Shown: in pieces, positions 8,798-15,768 of the stretch
Numbering within the stretch: position 1 is the first letter of the stretch
Layout of the letters: each line of letters begins with the position of its first letter
Assembly (NCBI GenBank): GCA_035764005.1
Contig: DASTZZ010000065.1
Span: 62,001-126,000 of the forward strand
DNA length: 64,000 nucleotides
Reading direction: 5' to 3'
Source of the DNA: Terriglobales bacterium
GTDB taxonomy: Bacteria > Acidobacteriota > Terriglobia > Terriglobales > Acidobacteriaceae
Position numbers and translations under genes: made by a program
Notes under the pieces: model-generated
What the model was told of the DNA's origin: nothing
Seen by the model: only the letters and a program-made list of their open reading frames with translations
Databases searched by the model: none

Positions 8798-9925
8798 CTA
8801 CGAAACTTCCTTTCGCTCCTGCACGAGCAGTTGCGAATAGGTAAGTACCTGATTACGGCCGCGGCCTTTGGCGGCGTATAGAGCGGCGTCAGCACATTCG
8901 ATGAGCTTCTGCCGACAGGTAGCGTCGCGACCGTACACAGCTATTCCGATGCTGATTGTGAGCTTCTCGTGGCCATCGAGAGCTTCAATTTCAAAGTTCG
9001 AATTCTGCACTGACTTACGAACGCGCTCTGCTACAGCGACGGCTTCCTGCTCTTCGGCTTCCGGCAGAATGATGACGAATTCCTCTCCGCCATAGCGAGC
9101 CACGGTATCGACTTCACGCATGTCTTTCATCAGCAAAGATGTGACCTGGCGCAATACCTGATCGCCTACGTGATGTCCATGCGTGTCATTCAACGTTTTG
9201 AAATGATCGATATCGACCATGAGCAGGGAGAACATCTCTCCTTTGCGATCGGAACGCTTCACTTCAAGGTCGAGTTGCTGTTCAAAGTAACCGCGCGTAC
9301 GCAGACCAGTCAGGTAGTCGGTAAATGCGAAGCGCAGCAGACCCTCGCTGGCTTGTTCCCGTGTCAACAAATTTTCTGCGACTAGCGAAAGCGTCCAGAG
9401 TAGGTGCGCGTCTTCTTCCGTGAAAGCTTCTGATGATTTGTTGAAAAGTTGAAGCGACCCAAGCACGCGTCCTTTCACGAACATGGGGACGACTAGAGCG
9501 GACTCCGCTCCGGCTGCCTCAAGCTCCGAATCAGCTTTCTCATGCTTTCCTTTCTCGATGACCATGGGCGTTGCATGCTGGCTCACCCAGAAATGAAGCA
9601 GGTTGCCTCCCCAAGGCGCCTGTGGGCTGCATTGAATCGGCCCACGCTGCAGACGCAGCTCCATCTTTTCCTGCGGCTCGTTCCAGAAGTAGACGCAAGC
9701 ACCGTCAAAGCTGACGATGGTTGCCGCCAGATCGCAGATGAGATTAAGTGCAGGCCCGAGTTGCATCTGTGAGCCGGTGATTGTCGCTAAGCGGAGAATC
9801 GCTTGCACGCTACGCCAGCGCCGCCCCAGAATCTCTGCATTCAATTCGCTCTTAATGGGGACAACGAAGCTGGCGACATCGAAATTGGGATCACGCGGCA
9901 TGGATGCGGGCGCTGTTTGAGACAA
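8798..9925 (-). CDS. Diguanylate cyclase with N-terminal GAF domain
   Basis: 375 residues. Residues ~40-190 form a GAF sensory domain (a VVPMFVKGRVLGSLQLFNKS-like strand pattern). Residues ~205-370 are a GGDEF domain with DIDHFKTLNDTHGHHVGDQVL and an intact active site ARYGGEEFVIILP. A REVD tetrapeptide five residues before GGEEF is a canonical RxxD inhibitory site, so product inhibition by c-di-GMP is expected. It makes c-di-GMP from two GTP in the cytoplasm; no membrane segment is seen. The frame opens with TTG at 9925; an ATG at 9901 (MPRDPNFDV) is a possible alternative, and no strong Shine-Dalgarno sequence decides between them. The downstream glycosyltransferase abuts it. Confidence 0.95.
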   Translation of the reverse strand: MSQTAPASMPRDPNFDVASFVVPIKSELNAEILGRRWRSVQAILRLATITGSQMQLGPALNLICDLAATIVSFDGACVYFWNEPQEKMELRLQRGPIQCSPQAPWGGNLLHFWVSQHATPMVIEKGKHEKADSELEAAGAESALVVPMFVKGRVLGSLQLFNKSSEAFTEEDAHLLWTLSLVAENLLTREQASEGLLRFAFTDYLTGLRTRGYFEQQLDLEVKRSDRKGEMFSLLMVDIDHFKTLNDTHGHHVGDQVLRQVTSLLMKDMREVDTVARYGGEEFVIILPEAEEQEAVAVAERVRKSVQNSNFEIEALDGHEKLTISIGIAVYGRDATCRQKLIECADAALYAAKGRGRNQVLTYSQLLVQERKEVS

Positions 9926-10327
9926 GCTGAGCAGAGAAGCCGAGGCAGTTCTGCGGTTTGTAAGATGCCGAATCGGCAGGGGTTCGTGGTATCGACCTGA
10001 TCACCCTTAGTACAGTGACCGCTGCAGTGCCTGTTGCCAGGCCGAGACTGAGGGGTAAAACTCGGAAAAACTGGGAAATTTCCGGTAAAAACCGGCGAAG
10101 CGCAGGGGTGCGAATTGCCGTAAACTAAGGCAGTCTTCGTAGGTCCAGCTAAATGAAGCACTTGCAAACTTCTGTGTTGCAGGTCTAGGATTGTTTCTGC
10201 TGTGAACGCGTTCTACCCCGAGAACGCGTCGCTCGCGTCGCCCGTTCCAAAACTTTGTAAGTTGCGGTTCCTAGTTCTTTTCCCGTGTTGAGACCGTTGC
10301 GTCCCGGCACGCCCACGGAGAAGCATC
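9926..10327. other. Divergent intergenic region (402 bases)
   Basis: This gap separates the minus-strand diguanylate cyclase from the plus-strand GvpL/F-like gene and must contain both promoters. I see a small hairpin CCGGTAAAAACCGG near 10081-10095. I also see a GAACGCGTTC palindrome followed by a repeated GAACGCGT (about 10205-10228), which could be a regulator site but matches no family I can name. No gene is supported here. Confidence 0.5.
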
Positions 10328-11068
10328 ATGGCTTGGTACGCGTACTGCATTACGGAACAGAAAGCGTTCCTCGGATCTATTCGTTCCCGTCGTCCTTTCC
10401 CGGTCGAAAATCTTTCCGGAGTTGGCAATAACCAGGTATTTGCGTATCCCAGCGGCGAATTAGCGGTGATTGTAAGCGAATACACGCCGGGAGAATTGAA
10501 TCAGCAGGCAGTGATCGAGCACGCGCGCGTCGTCAGCGAGTGCTTCCGCAACACCACCGTGCTTCCGTTCCGTTTTGGGACTATCTTCGAAAGTGACGAA
10601 GCCCTGCGTCGCGCGCTTCGCTCCAACCGCAAAGCCTTTACCGATTCGGTATCGCGGCTGAAGGGCAAGGCCGAAATGCACCTGAAGCTGGTGGTCAAGG
10701 ACGGCTCGCTGCGGGAAGCCATGAACGATATCGAGCTGCCCGATTCGGTGGGCGGCGAATATCTGGCGCGGCTCCGCGAAAAAGCAACCCGACAGCGTGA
10801 GCGACAAACCAAAGCCCGCGCCTTGTCGGTTCAGGTAAATCGACTGTTCCATCCCCTGGAGGAAGAAGTCAGTTGCCGCAAGGACGAAACCGGCGGCATG
10901 CTCATCGATATCGCCCACCTGATTGACGAGAAGGCGATCGAGCGCTACCAGAACAGCTTCAGCAGTGCCGCCCGCCAGCTGAAAAACTGTGAAATTCTCA
11001 TCAGCGGTCCCTGGCCGCCGTACCATTTCACACCCGGGCGACTGCGCAGCCCTAAGGCAGAAGCTTAA
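10328..11068 (+). CDS. GvpL/GvpF-family gas vesicle protein (orphan)
   Basis: 246 residues. The family pattern is clear: N-terminal WYAYCITEQ strand, a first ferredoxin-like half ending in PFRFGTIF, a second half beginning ISRL-like (VSRLKGKAEMHLKLVVKDG, the E-x-xLK pattern) and the hallmark C-terminal GPWPPYHF. GvpF and GvpL are structural or accessory proteins of gas vesicles that contact GvpA. No gvpA, gvpN or other gvp gene occurs in the window, so either the protein works with genes elsewhere or it has been recruited to another role. ATG at 10328 is preceded by GGAG at 10317-10320. An intrinsic terminator follows. The next gene is a sigma54 activator, 318 bases downstream. Confidence 0.88.
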   Translation: MAWYAYCITEQKAFLGSIRSRRPFPVENLSGVGNNQVFAYPSGELAVIVSEYTPGELNQQAVIEHARVVSECFRNTTVLPFRFGTIFESDEALRRALRSNRKAFTDSVSRLKGKAEMHLKLVVKDGSLREAMNDIELPDSVGGEYLARLREKATRQRERQTKARALSVQVNRLFHPLEEEVSCRKDETGGMLIDIAHLIDEKAIERYQNSFSSAARQLKNCEILISGPWPPYHFTPGRLRSPKAEA

Positions 11069-11095
11069 GTTGATCTGATTAATAGCATCCTCATC

Positions 11096-11129
11096 ATCCC
11101 AGTCGGCCATGGCTGGGATTTTTCTTTTT
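11096..11129 (+). terminator. Intrinsic terminator after the gvpL/F-like gene
   Basis: ATCCCAG and CTGGGAT form a 7-bp stem with a 10-base loop, followed at once by a T-rich run (TTTTTCTTTTT). Confidence 0.85.
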
Positions 11130-11385
11130 GGTTTCATTTTTGCCCTCGACCGCTAAACCAACGTTAGATCCCGTACCTGAAAATTACCTTCCGCATTCGC
11201 CGAAAGATGGATAACATGGGCATCCAGGTACCACTCTTTGGAATCTGAGTACATTGTTTTTCGAGCAAAAGCTTGGAGTGCGCCCGCCTGCCGGGCTTGG
11301 AAAGTCAGGATTGCTCACGTGTAAGTACCTTGTTTTCTGCTGCTGAGCGCGCGATCCGCAGTTTTCCACAGAGAAAGGCATACGA
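11130..11385 (+). promoter_or_regulatory. Leader region of the sigma54-activator gene
   Basis: 256 bases between the upstream terminator and the TTG start at 11386; it must contain a promoter. A purine-rich Shine-Dalgarno-like GAGAAAGG lies at about 11371-11378. I see no -24/-12 (GG-N10-GC) element that I would trust and no palindromic repeat. Confidence 0.4.
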
Positions 11386-12882
11386 TTGCAGTCGAAAACC
11401 AGGATTCTGATCGCCGACGATGACCAGACGACCGCAAAATCGTTAGCCGACTATCTCTCTCGTCGCAACTGCGAAATTGCCTTCGCAGGCAGCCACGAGG
11501 AAAGCCTGCGAACGATTCGCAGCTTCGATCCCTCCCTGGTCCTGCTCGACTACACGCTCCCTCCCATTGACGGCGGCGAAACACTTGAGCGCCTGAAGCA
11601 ACTGCGTCCCGAACTGCCGGTAATCGTTTATTCCGGACACGCCGCTCCCGAAGTGATCTTTCGCGTTTCCAAACTGGGAGCGGATGATTACATCGCCACC
11701 CCTTTTCAACTCAGCGACTTGTATTCGCGAATATCACGGGCGATTGACAAGCGCTCGTCAGCCGACGGCGCCGGGCAGTTGCGCGACCGCGTACGCCAAC
11801 AGAGCGATTTCGCCACGCTCTTCGGCACCAGCGCTCGCATGGAGGAGATCAAGAACACCATCGAGCAAGTGGCGGACACGAACGCCACGGTGCTGATTCG
11901 CGGCGAAAGCGGCACAGGAAAAGAAGTAGTAGCGCGCATGATCTATCACCAGTCGCTGCGACGCGATAAGCCGTTTGTGAAAGTGAACTGCGCGGCCATT
12001 CCTCACGAATTGCTCGAGAGTGAACTCTTCGGCTACGAGCCCGGCGCATTTACCGGCGCCAATCGCCAGAAGCTGGGCAAATTCGATCAGGCGAATTACG
12101 GGACGCTGTTTCTTGATGAGATCAGCGAAATGCATCCCGCGCTGCAGGCCAAGCTGCTTCATGTGTTGCAGGACGGGCAATTTTCGCGGCTCGGCGGCAA
12201 GCGCGATATCGCCGTTGACGTCCGCGTGCTGGCCGCAACCAATAAATTCCTTGAACAGGCGGTCGCGCAAGGCGCATTTCGGGAAGACCTTTTCTATCGC
12301 CTCAACGTCGTAACTGTGCACATCCCGCCACTGCGCGAACGACGCGAAGAGATCCCGCTATTTCTTGACCTATTTCTGCGCAAGTACAGCGAGTTTTACG
12401 GCAAGCAGCCTCCGCCATTCAGTGATTACGCGCTTTCGCGGATGATCGAGTACGAGTGGCCGGGCAACATCCGCGAGCTTGAAAATTTGGTCAAGCGCTA
12501 CGTGATCGTCGGGAACGAATCGCAGATCATCCGCGAGCTCTCGACGCACAAGCCCATCATGCACTCGCAGGCAACGAATGGTTCCGGTACATCGCCTGCC
12601 TCCCTGACCGAGCAAACTCCAGCAGCCGATCACATTCCGATGGCTCCTGTTCGGTCAGCCCGGTCCAAGCACGTTGACCACGACGACCGCCCCTCGCTTC
12701 TCGAAATTGGACGCCGCGCAGCTATGCAGGCGGAACGCGAGGCCATCCAGCGGGTCATGCAAGAGACGCGCTGGAACCGCCGCCAGGCAGCCCGAATCCT
12801 GAAGATCAGCTATAAAGCTCTGCTCAACAAGCTCAAGCTGATGGAAGAGCAAAGTACCGAGATTGGGCAGCCGCAAGCCTAA
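11386..12882 (+). CDS. NtrC-family sigma54-dependent response regulator
   Basis: 498 residues with the three standard domains. Receiver domain at 1-125 with acidic pocket ADDD and phospho-acceptor Asp in SLVLLDYTLPP. AAA+ domain at ~140-380 with Walker A GESGTGKE, the sigma54-contact loop GAFTGA, Walker B-like GTLFLDEI and the sensor region EWPGNIRELENLVKR. C-terminal Fis-type helix-turn-helix RRQAARILKISYKALLNKLK (~465-485). It should activate sigma54 promoters once phosphorylated. No partner histidine kinase lies in the window. The start is TTG at 11386, preceded by GAGAAAGG. A ~60-residue low-complexity linker separates the AAA+ domain from the helix-turn-helix. Targets are unknown. Confidence 0.96.
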   Translation: MQSKTRILIADDDQTTAKSLADYLSRRNCEIAFAGSHEESLRTIRSFDPSLVLLDYTLPPIDGGETLERLKQLRPELPVIVYSGHAAPEVIFRVSKLGADDYIATPFQLSDLYSRISRAIDKRSSADGAGQLRDRVRQQSDFATLFGTSARMEEIKNTIEQVADTNATVLIRGESGTGKEVVARMIYHQSLRRDKPFVKVNCAAIPHELLESELFGYEPGAFTGANRQKLGKFDQANYGTLFLDEISEMHPALQAKLLHVLQDGQFSRLGGKRDIAVDVRVLAATNKFLEQAVAQGAFREDLFYRLNVVTVHIPPLRERREEIPLFLDLFLRKYSEFYGKQPPPFSDYALSRMIEYEWPGNIRELENLVKRYVIVGNESQIIRELSTHKPIMHSQATNGSGTSPASLTEQTPAADHIPMAPVRSARSKHVDHDDRPSLLEIGRRAAMQAEREAIQRVMQETRWNRRQAARILKISYKALLNKLKLMEEQSTEIGQPQA

Positions 12883-13020
12883 AAGTGGTACTTGGATTCC
12901 ATATGCCAGCGCTGCTGGCGCGCCCCCTTTATTCTCTCTGAAGACCACTTAGGGTATTGCAACGGTCGGGGAACCCGCATGAATGCTGCTCATTTCTAAG
13001 TTGCGCGTTTTCAACACCTA

Positions 13021-13156
13021 GCAGGCGCCACTTTGGTTTTTTAAGTGCTTAAGGGATTGGCAACGAAAGAGGCAGCATACTTGAGACCTTTGGTCTGTCA
13101 CCTTGGAAAGCTTCTTCACTTTTGCCCGGTCGCAGTGATGCGCGCCGGCGCCTTGC
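13021..13156 (+). ncRNA. Candidate structured small RNA (6S-like rod architecture, unproven)
   Basis: GCAGGCGCC at 13021-13029 can pair with GGCGCCTTGC at 13147-13156 (one bulge). Inside, AAGAGGC (13067-13073) pairs fully with GCTTCTT (13110-13116), counting one G-U pair, and AGACC/GGTCT (13084-13096) closes an apical hairpin. This leaves a large internal bulge between an outer and an inner stem, as in 6S RNA. It ends 44 bases before a strong intrinsic terminator. I do not see a sequence match to known 6S RNAs, so this is a structural suggestion only. Confidence 0.3.
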
Positions 13157-13199
13157 GTCTCCTGCCCTGAACGGTTCCCTCCACCTTGCCTCTTGAAAC

Positions 13200-13223
13200 A
13201 AGCCCTCGTTTGAGGGCTTTTTT
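13200..13223 (+). terminator. Strong intrinsic terminator
   Basis: AGCCCTC and GAGGGCT form a perfect 7-bp stem with a GTTT loop, followed by six T. It is 318 bases beyond the response regulator stop, so it more likely ends a separate short transcript. Confidence 0.9.
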
Positions 13224-13256
13224 CTTGCATGGCTCTCGGCCGAAAACCAAAGTCAA

Positions 13257-13444
13257 AACCCGACGCGGATTGCGCGGATGCTTCGCCCGCGGATTACGCG
13301 GAAGATTCGAGCGGTAAGAAGTCTGAATTGGATGCCCACCCTCCCTAACCAATTGCGGATTGCCGGTGTTGCTAATTCTTTTGTTTTTCGTTCGCCTTCC
13401 GCGTTGATCCGCGGGCGAAGCATCCGCGCAATCCGCGTCAGGTT
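13257..13444. repeat. Palindromic intergenic repeat, family F
   Basis: The left arm (13257-13304) and right arm (13396-13444) are inverted copies over about 48 bases with roughly three differences. The core is CGGATGCTTCGCCCGCGGAT against ATCCGCGGGCGAAGCATCCG. The unpaired middle is about 90 bases. An eroded half copy occurs at 61350-61396. Confidence 0.9.
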
Positions 13445-13615
13445 TTTGCTGTTGCCTTTCGTCTGCCTCGGCCGATGGCCGAATGCTGATTGCCCAGTGC
13501 CTGTTTCCGAGAGCCGATAGCTGGCGGCAGAGAGCCGGTGTTATGATTTCTGTTTCCCCACATCACCAGGACGGCATCTATATATGTTTCGTCATTACGT
13601 GGGGGATAGCTGAGA

Positions 13616-13996
13616 ATGCAGGTAACTATGGAAAAGAAGCGGCTGGAACAGTTCAAAAAGCAGCTCGAACAGAGGCAACAGGAGCTGCGCCGCGTGGTGT
13701 CGCGCACGCAGGAAGACGGACGGATCGCCGATGCCGAAGCCGCACAGGACATCGCCGACCGCGCTGCCAATTCCTATACCAAAGAATTTCTGTTTGCCCA
13801 GAGCAACAACGATCGCCAGCTCCTGAGCATGGTTGAGAAAGCATTAGGTCGCATTCGCGAAGGCAGCTTCGGCGAATGCATCAACTGCGGAAACGAAATC
13901 AATCCCAAGCGGCTTGAAGCCGTTCCCTGGACTCGCTACTGCATCGCGTGCCAGGAAAAGATGGAAAAGGGCATGCTCGAGGAGTCAAAAACGTAG
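13616..13996 (+). CDS. DksA/TraR-type C4 zinc finger protein
   Basis: 126 residues: an N-terminal coiled-coil (MEKKRLEQFKKQLEQRQQEL...) and a C-terminal zinc finger CINCGNEINPKRLEAVPWTR followed by YCIACQ, with all four Cys present. The coiled-coil tip contains DIADRA in the place of the DksA D-x-x-D-x-A tip (D-I-A-D-R-A). This suggests that it enters the RNA polymerase secondary channel and modulates initiation, possibly with ppGpp. It is shorter than E. coli DksA (151 aa), as is common outside Proteobacteria. ATG at 13616 has GGGGGA about nine bases upstream; an ATG at 13628 is also possible. A terminator follows. Confidence 0.92.
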   Translation: MQVTMEKKRLEQFKKQLEQRQQELRRVVSRTQEDGRIADAEAAQDIADRAANSYTKEFLFAQSNNDRQLLSMVEKALGRIREGSFGECINCGNEINPKRLEAVPWTRYCIACQEKMEKGMLEESKT

Positions 13997-14021
13997 TCTC
14001 GCACCAGTCTTTGGATTGAGG

Positions 14022-14052
14022 AAAGCGGCCGCGCACCGGCCGCTTTGCTTTT
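14022..14052 (+). terminator. Intrinsic terminator after the dksA-like gene
   Basis: AAAGCGGCC pairs with GGCCGCTTT (9 bp, 7-base loop), followed by GCTTTT. The T tract is short, but the stem is very stable. Confidence 0.8.
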
Positions 14053-14060
14053 GAGCTTCG

Positions 14061-14942
14061 ATGAGCGCTTGCCTAAGTGCCAGAGTGTGGTATGTTCAAC
14101 CACACCCCCGCCACATGTCTGTTTCCATGCGATTTTTTGAGCGCGAAGTTCCCAATTCGAACCTGCGCCTGCCGCGTCCTGCGGTGCTGCCGGATCGCGA
14201 CGACCTGAGCGTGTCCGCTCTGTATCGCGGATCACGGTTAGGAGGGGATTACTTCGACTTTGTTCCGATCAGCGACACCCGCATGTTGTTTTTGCTCTCC
14301 GATGTTGCCGGGCAGCGCGATGAGGCTATGCATGTAGCCGCAGCGTTGCAGGATGTTCTGGCGGAACGCGCTCGCGCTTTGCTTGAAGACGAGGACGCAA
14401 ATGTTTCCGACGCAATTACCGAGCTCGCACTGGAATTGAATCGCACGGTCATTCAGGCAGCCGGAGGTGTGCGTCCCGCGCCGACTTTCCTCGGATGCTT
14501 GGATGAGCAGTTTGGGCTTTTGCACTACATCAACGCAGGACATACTCCGGCGCTGGTCCGCAGCACCAGTGAGACCGTCCAGCTTGATTCAACCGGCCTG
14601 CCCTTTGGCTTGTTTTCCCACGCGACGCACGACGCGGCGGTATCGGTGGGTGCGCCGGGATCTTCGATCGTGCTGGTCTCGAAGGGTGTGATTGAAGCCA
14701 CTTCAGGTAAGCAGGAGTTCGGGGCGGCGCGCGTGCGAGAAGTGCTCGAGAGCCGGCAATTCTTCTCGGCGCAGCAACTATGCCACGACGTCCTGGAGAG
14801 CGCGGTCAAGTTCTCCGATCAGCCTTCCCGATTTGGTCCACAGTTCTCCATCGCCGGCTTCCGCGGCAACCACGAGCCGAACGATATGACAATCGTCTGC
14901 CTGATGCGGGTAATTCGACACGCGGCTGCAGCCTCCGCTTAG
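14061..14942 (+). CDS. SpoIIE/RsbU-type PP2C serine phosphatase
   Basis: The longest frame gives 293 residues. The likely start is the ATG at 14115 (MSVSMRFFEREVPN) because the first 18 residues are atypical. The PP2C-SpoIIE motifs are in order: RLGGDYFDF, FLLSDVAGQ, HYINAGHTPALV and NDMTIVCLMRV, so the metal-binding acidic residues are present. There is no sensor domain before the catalytic domain, only about 35 extra residues. Family members dephosphorylate anti-sigma-factor antagonists in partner-switching systems. No anti-sigma factor or STAS gene is adjacent, so the partner is unknown. It is cytoplasmic. Confidence 0.87.
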   Translation: MSACLSARVWYVQPHPRHMSVSMRFFEREVPNSNLRLPRPAVLPDRDDLSVSALYRGSRLGGDYFDFVPISDTRMLFLLSDVAGQRDEAMHVAAALQDVLAERARALLEDEDANVSDAITELALELNRTVIQAAGGVRPAPTFLGCLDEQFGLLHYINAGHTPALVRSTSETVQLDSTGLPFGLFSHATHDAAVSVGAPGSSIVLVSKGVIEATSGKQEFGAARVREVLESRQFFSAQQLCHDVLESAVKFSDQPSRFGPQFSIAGFRGNHEPNDMTIVCLMRVIRHAAAASA

Positions 14943-15010
14943 CCGTTTACCTGAAGCGGCTGACACTTTCGAAGTATGATGTTGTGCCTTGCGGTTTCTA
15001 CTCCGATCGT

Positions 15011-15018
15011 GGAGGTGA
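15011..15018 (+). promoter_or_regulatory. Shine-Dalgarno deciding the cytochrome c start
   Basis: GGAGGTGA lies two to three bases before ATG 15021 (core GGAGG spaced 5), which favours this start over the upstream in-frame ATG at 14976. Confidence 0.8.
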
Positions 15019-15020
15019 CA

Positions 15021-15554
15021 ATGCAGCGCACGCTCGCAGTCGTGGTTTGTGTCGTCCTCGCAGGCATTGGATGTAAGGTAAGCCGTCCCGGATCAGTTGA
15101 AAACAAAGTCATGACCGAGGTGAAGCAGAAGGTCACCATCGGTGGCAAAGACGACCAGAATCCGGTTCCCGATACTCAAGCCAGCGTCAACGAGGGAAAA
15201 GAACACTTCGGCCATCACTGCCAAATCTGCCACGGACTTGATGGTCAGAACACGGGTGTTCCCTTCGCGCAGCAGATGTCACCGCCTGTGGCGGATTTGA
15301 AATCCCAAGATGTCCAGGGCTACACCGACGGTCAACTGCACTGGATCATCGTGAATGGCATCAATCCGTCCGGCATGCCCGCCTGGAAAGGCATTCTCGA
15401 AGACGATGAGATGTGGAAGATCGTACGGTACCTTCGCCACCTTCCCGAAAAGGGAAGCCTGGGAATTCCTGAAGTGTTCAAGGAAGAGCAGGAAGAGCAT
15501 CAGGAAATGAAGTCCGGAGGGCATCAGCATTCGCACGGAGCAGGACATCACTGA
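15021..15554 (+). CDS. Exported mono-heme cytochrome c, possible lipoprotein, His-rich tail
   Basis: 177 residues from ATG 15021. The N-terminus is a signal sequence ending LAGIGC, an imperfect lipobox (the -3 residue is Gly), so lipid anchoring is possible but not certain. A class I cytochrome c domain follows: heme site CQICH (HFGHHCQICHGLDGQ) and a later NPSGMPAWKG that supplies the axial Met. The C-terminus is unusual: a Glu-rich helix (EEQEEHQEMKS) and then a His-rich stretch (GGHQHSHGAGHH) that could bind metal. It acts in the periplasm as an electron carrier; no oxidase or dehydrogenase partner is adjacent. It is transcribed in the same direction as the phosphatase, 78 bases downstream. 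Confidence 0.9.
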   Translation: MQRTLAVVVCVVLAGIGCKVSRPGSVENKVMTEVKQKVTIGGKDDQNPVPDTQASVNEGKEHFGHHCQICHGLDGQNTGVPFAQQMSPPVADLKSQDVQGYTDGQLHWIIVNGINPSGMPAWKGILEDDEMWKIVRYLRHLPEKGSLGIPEVFKEEQEEHQEMKSGGHQHSHGAGHH

Positions 15555-15561
15555 GAAAAGA

Positions 15562-15716
15562 GGCTATCGGCTGTCGGGCACTCGGCTTCGGCCAAAAGAC
15601 ATTGCTAGCGAAGATCGAGAACCGCATGCGCTCCTCGGAAACAATTATGCAGAGTCCTGATTGTGCGGTTTTGAAGCGACAATGGCGGTGTGGCCGAACG
15701 CCGACAGCCGATAGCC
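15562..15716. repeat. Palindromic intergenic repeat, family G
   Basis: GGCTATCGGCTGTCGG at the left is inverted as CCGACAGCCGATAGCC at the right; further out-of-register pairing (CTTCGGCC / GGCCGAA) extends the arms. It fills the gap between the cytochrome c gene and ugd. A related fragment lies near 13510-13525. Confidence 0.85.
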
Positions 15717-15747
15717 GCGCTTTTCGACTGCGATATATTGAAAAAGT

Positions 15748-15758
15748 CCCCTGAGGGG
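15748..15758 (+). promoter_or_regulatory. Small palindrome at the ugd ribosome-binding region
   Basis: CCCCTGAGGGG sits 10 bases before the ugd ATG. Its right half (GAGGGG) is the only Shine-Dalgarno-like sequence, so the hairpin could limit translation (inference). A TATATT at about 15734-15739 may be a -10 element. Confidence 0.4.
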
Positions 15759-15768
15759 TTCCCTTCGC

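Larger units (their letters stand above)
12883..13615. other. 733-base gene-poor region: candidate RNA, terminator and large palindrome
   Basis: No protein gene is supported. It holds a candidate structured RNA (13021-13156), a strong intrinsic terminator (13200-13223), a near-perfect 48-base inverted pair (13257-13444), and at 13484-13525 an eroded fragment (GAGAGCCGATAGCTGG) resembling the palindrome at 15562-15716. The short open frames across it lie inside these elements and look spurious. Confidence 0.6.

Noticed and set aside
9841-10167. 108-codon minus-strand frame upstream of the diguanylate cyclase
   Set aside because: Overlaps the cyclase start in another frame, with unlikely composition and no Shine-Dalgarno sequence.
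13116-13352. Short frames in the response regulator-dksA gap
   Set aside because: They run through the candidate RNA, a terminator and the family F palindrome; the composition is not protein-like.
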